Made by a program: the position numbers and the translations under genes. 39,922 bases of DNA, from the NCBI GenBank assembly GCA_913046815.1, contig CAJWTE010000002.1:1-39922 (forward strand). The letters are read 5' to 3'. Shown here piece after piece: positions 37,120 to 39,922 of the stretch (positions are counted from its first letter, which is position 1; the number at the start of each line of letters is the position of its first letter). The stretch comes from an uncultured bacterium. GTDB lineage: Bacteria; Patescibacteriota; Minisyncoccia; Phycocordibacterales; UBA918. The notes beneath the pieces were generated by a model. The model saw nothing but the letters and a program-made list of their open reading frames with translations, was not told the DNA's origin and did not search any database.

Positions 37120-38790
37120 CTAATTGTGGATAAGATCAGGTCGATTTTCACTCATCCACTCAAAGACATCGCCCATGATTCTGGTAGCACCCAAACTATT
37201 ACTTCGAGGTGCCTTATCCATGAGTAGAATGAATGCATATTTAGGTTCTTCGTAGGGCCAAAAGCCAGCCGCCCAAGAGTTTACAAAAGCGTTGTCCGCC
37301 CCCAACTCTGCCGTTCCAGACTTTGCGGCGATAGCAACATCGCTCCTCTCCAAAGCTCTTGCTGTACCTCCGTCATAATTGACAGTCTTTCTCATTCCTT
37401 CATGGATGATTTGTAAGTAGTCCGGATCTAAAACAATATCGGTATAATCACCTTGCTGGCCAAGCATAAAATGTGGAGTAAATAGCTTTCCTCCATTAGC
37501 AATTGCTCCGTATGCCCGCAACATCTGAATAGGGGTGGCCAAAAAACCATACTGACCGATGGAAGTGAAATATGTGTCACCCAACCTCCAGTCATCTTCA
37601 AAGACAGCCTCTTTCCACTCTGGGTTAGGCACAACTCCAGACTGTTCATTAGCTAGTATAATTCCGGTTTCACTTCCCAATCCAAACTCAGTAAAATACT
37701 TATGTAATCGAGTGATGCCTAAACCTTCTTGATCTTCAAAGCCACCACCGATGATATAGAAGTACACATTAGAAGAAAAAGCTATAGCCTCTCGCATAGT
37801 CATTGCTCCATGTTTCTTCCAATCATTAAAGACAGAGGGGTTACTGGCATTGTATGGATTAGGAATAGAAATACTGCCATTACTGACAATGACTTTATCG
37901 GGCGAAATTATCTCTTCTGCCAATGCAGCGTAGGCGACGATTGGTTTCACAATCGAGCCCGGAGTATATGCACCAGCCACTACCTTGTTTAAAAATGGAA
38001 ACCGATCATCACTGTTGTACGAAGCAATCAAATCGATGTCGTCCCCGTCAGCCATCACCTCCGGATCGTATGAAGGAAAACTTGTCATAGCAACAATTTC
38101 GCCAGTACGGACATCCATAACAGCACCAGCGCCACTCCTAAACCCAGCCTGTGCCGTCGAAGTTGCGATTATTTGATACATGGCCTCAGACAAACCCGCA
38201 TCTACTGACAACCACAATTCCTTACCTTCTACCGCTGGCTCAACAGTACCAGAGGATATAACCTCACCCAGCGCACTTCTTTCTATCAATTGACGACCGT
38301 TTTCACCGGACAATGAGTCGTCGAACGAACTCTCGACGCCGTTCCGACCCACGTACTCAGTACGAAAGTAAAAACCGCTACTATCTCGCATAGGATAGCT
38401 TACATAACCTAGCAACTGCCCTAGTCCCAGGCGATCTGTATAAGCTCTTACTGGAAAAGTGTAAGAATCTGTATAGTCTTGCTCGTTCCAAGCCAACACT
38501 TCACCATTTCTGTCGTATACCACCCCTCTCTCCGCTACAATCAATGCCTCATCTAGACTATTGTTTTCACTCAGTGCGAAATTGTGAGCACCATTTATAA
38601 TTTGTAGATCAGCCACGCGCCACACAAACCACAAAGTAATCAAAAGAAACAGACCCCCGATTAAGTAAATATTTCGTCGCAGCAATGGTAATTCTATTCG
38701 TCCCTCCATCCGACCCTGGTTAAAGGAAGGTATATTGGTTGAGTCCATTAATATTTGATCAAAATCTACATCCTTTCTTTTTTTAAACAT
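37120..38790 (-). CDS. mrdA: Elongation transpeptidase PBP2 (MrdA)
   Basis: Class B penicillin-binding protein for sidewall peptidoglycan, working with MreC/MreD. One membrane helix (about residues 40-60) precedes the dimerisation domain (ERGVVYDRNGEVLAWNE, GRNGVESSFDDSLSGENG). Active site: SIVK with Ser279 and Lys282, SSN at 339-341, and KSG at 490-492. The 556 residues are slightly short. The start overlaps the end of the mreD-like gene by eight bases. The neighbouring mreC and mreD-like genes distinguish it from FtsI. Confidence 0.94.
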   Translation of the reverse strand: MFKKRKDVDFDQILMDSTNIPSFNQGRMEGRIELPLLRRNIYLIGGLFLLITLWFVWRVADLQIINGAHNFALSENNSLDEALIVAERGVVYDRNGEVLAWNEQDYTDSYTFPVRAYTDRLGLGQLLGYVSYPMRDSSGFYFRTEYVGRNGVESSFDDSLSGENGRQLIERSALGEVISSGTVEPAVEGKELWLSVDAGLSEAMYQIIATSTAQAGFRSGAGAVMDVRTGEIVAMTSFPSYDPEVMADGDDIDLIASYNSDDRFPFLNKVVAGAYTPGSIVKPIVAYAALAEEIISPDKVIVSNGSISIPNPYNASNPSVFNDWKKHGAMTMREAIAFSSNVYFYIIGGGFEDQEGLGITRLHKYFTEFGLGSETGIILANEQSGVVPNPEWKEAVFEDDWRLGDTYFTSIGQYGFLATPIQMLRAYGAIANGGKLFTPHFMLGQQGDYTDIVLDPDYLQIIHEGMRKTVNYDGGTARALERSDVAIAAKSGTAELGADNAFVNSWAAGFWPYEEPKYAFILLMDKAPRSNSLGATRIMGDVFEWMSENRPDLIHN

Positions 38791-39013
38791 AGAGATGAGG
38801 TCTTACCAGTTCAGACAATAGCATAATACCGAATGCATACAGTGTGTATTGTCCAATCACAATTGAAGAGAAGTACAGATCAATACACAACGCCAAGCAC
38901 AAAACTGGCAATACAGACCAGCGAAGTGAATATAAAAGTGCTAATACAACCCAAATAATGAAAGATGAATAAAACGCAACGATTGTCAGAAATATCAAGG
39001 CTAGATATTTCAT
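38783..39013 (-). CDS. mreD: Short MreD-like membrane protein
   Basis: A 76-residue protein of two or three membrane helices (YLALIFLTIVAFYSSFIIWVV, SVLPVLCLALCIDLYFSSIVIG, YAFGIMLLSELV). Its place between mreC and mrdA, overlapping both by a few bases, is that of mreD, but MreD is usually about 160 residues with five or six helices. It is either a shortened functional version or only positionally equivalent. No frameshift remnant of a longer mreD is visible around it. Confidence 0.65.
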   Translation of the reverse strand: MKYLALIFLTIVAFYSSFIIWVVLALLYSLRWSVLPVLCLALCIDLYFSSIVIGQYTLYAFGIMLLSELVRPHLYV

Positions 39014-39922
39014 AATTGCGACTCGCTACTAGCAGCAGTGGATGTGGCAGACGGTATTTCAATCAACATCCCCTCCGGCACAGCAGTAGTTGTAATATCA
39101 GTCTTCACCCGACTGACTATGTCTTCTACAGTTGCAAAATCTACAGGCTCAATAGAGCTTCTACCAATGGTTACCAGATACAAGCTATTCAAGTTCACCG
39201 GTAAAGAAACATAGCCAAACTGCTCTGGAGCCGAAGGATCTTTTTCAATATGAGTGATTTGGCCAAATACACCACTGTGGATGGTTGGTAAAATCACCAT
39301 ATCACCGACATTAAGTGCTATATCCTGTGGTACACCGATTTGTAAAATACCTCCACCGACACCAACTGCAGTAGTGTAAATATTGGGCCCCACTACATAA
39401 ACCGTCGATTCTAGTTTGGGGGTAGACACTAAAGTCACAACGGATGAATTTTTAAATACCCTACTCACAAATCCAACAACTACATCGTCAGCCAAATAAA
39501 CCGGTGCGTTTTCCTCCACTCCGGAAGATCTGCCTTTGTCCAACACCAAACTGTCATAAGGAACTTGGTTCGGTCTTAACAAAACACTGGCCAAGACCCT
39601 GTCACCACTACCTTCACCTACCATTCCTCTCAATGACCCATTTTCAAAGCGAAGCCTCTCGATAGTTAAGTGCCCGACTTTATCTTCAAGCATTTGGTTT
39701 TCCAATTCCTCAATTCTTCTCGCTGCCGCTGTGTGCGTCTTGAAGTAATGAGGTATTAACGCAGTTGATTCATTCCACCAGTAGCCCACCTTAACCATCG
39801 GCCACAAGATGACACTGGTAATACCTCTACCAACAGTGGGTGCAACAAGTGAAAAAAGCACCAACAAAACACCGGCTGCCATAACAACCTTAAATCTTTT
39901 CTTAGTTGAGTTGGGGCGATAA
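39010..39922 (-). CDS. mreC: Rod shape-determining protein MreC, 5' end outside window
   Basis: Scaffold of the cell elongation machinery, anchored in the membrane. The frame continues upstream of the ATG at 39882 to the window edge (YRPNSTKKRFKVVMAAGVLL), and that basic stretch before the membrane helix is typical of MreC, so the real start lies beyond 39922. Visible parts: membrane helix, coiled coil (about AAARRIEELENQMLEDKVGHLTIERL) and the double beta-barrel (VLLRPNQVPYDSLVLDKGRSSGV, GDMVILPTIHSGVFGQI). It overlaps the mreD-like gene by four bases. Confidence 0.92.
   Translation of the reverse strand, partial: YRPNSTKKRFKVVMAAGVLLVLFSLVAPTVGRGITSVILWPMVKVGYWWNESTALIPHYFKTHTAAARRIEELENQMLEDKVGHLTIERLRFENGSLRGMVGEGSGDRVLASVLLRPNQVPYDSLVLDKGRSSGVEENAPVYLADDVVVGFVSRVFKNSSVVTLVSTPKLESTVYVVGPNIYTTAVGVGGGILQIGVPQDIALNVGDMVILPTIHSGVFGQITHIEKDPSAPEQFGYVSLPVNLNSLYLVTIGRSSIEPVDFATVEDIVSRVKTDITTTAVPEGMLIEIPSATSTAASSESQL

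Overview
The window looks like part of a small-genome bacterium of the Candidate Phyla Radiation (Patescibacteria, most like Parcubacteria). This is an inference from gene content and style. Genes are compact and host coding sequence is fairly AT-rich. The tRNA gene does not encode its CCA end. The ribosomal L21 gene stands without its usual L27 partner. Several host genes have a -10 box only 6-9 bases before the start codon, which suggests leaderless mRNAs. TGA behaves as a normal stop. No taxonomic marker was compared.

Left part (1-20350): an S41 protease (cut by the window edge), cysS, dnaB, recR, rplU, two tiny basic proteins, a structured intergenic element, rmuC, a P-type cation ATPase, yqeY, a four-gene operon of unknown small proteins, truB, a Ca2+/cation antiporter, an envelope redox pair (glutaredoxin-DsbD-like fusion plus exported MsrA-MsrB), a PIF1-like helicase, an FAD-linked oxidase, an unknown small gene and an orphan winged-helix regulator. 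Some small genes look unlike the housekeeping genes: richer in G+C, with their own sigma70-type promoter, a strong Shine-Dalgarno and often an intrinsic terminator.

Middle (20356-27846): tRNA-Glu(CTC) carries an integrated element of about 7.4 kb bounded by a 17-bp direct repeat (20412-20428 and 27830-27846). It encodes a large serine recombinase whose last codons run antisense through the tRNA. It also carries a G+C-richer 306-residue protein, a Panacea-domain antitoxin with a probable toxin partner, an XRE regulator with a nucleotidyltransferase-fold protein behind a 10-bp inverted repeat, and a dinD remnant. The rest is repeats: a perfect 85-bp inverted pair around the Panacea module, a direct pair of about 150 bp, and many palindromes with three-base loops.

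Right part (27812-39922, all minus strand, read from right to left): mreC (cut by the edge), a short mreD-like gene, mrdA/PBP2, greA, lysS, then the division and wall cluster mraZ-rsmH-ftsL-ftsI-murF, a secreted acidic two-repeat protein, and ddl. mraZ has 10-bp-spaced GTGG repeats upstream, as expected for MraZ self-control. Before integration ddl ran tail-to-tail into tRNA-Glu, so the element sits exactly at their overlap.

The most novel observations are: (i) a structured element present near 5.6 kb and near 34.95 kb, with a 21-base apical loop of shared sequence, a five-pair stem that differs in sequence but keeps pairing, and tandem G-A mismatches; (ii) the attachment core being read in the same frame by both the recombinase and ddl, so that integration or excision swaps their C-terminal tails; (iii) the perfect 85-bp inverted repeat bracketing a toxin-antitoxin module.
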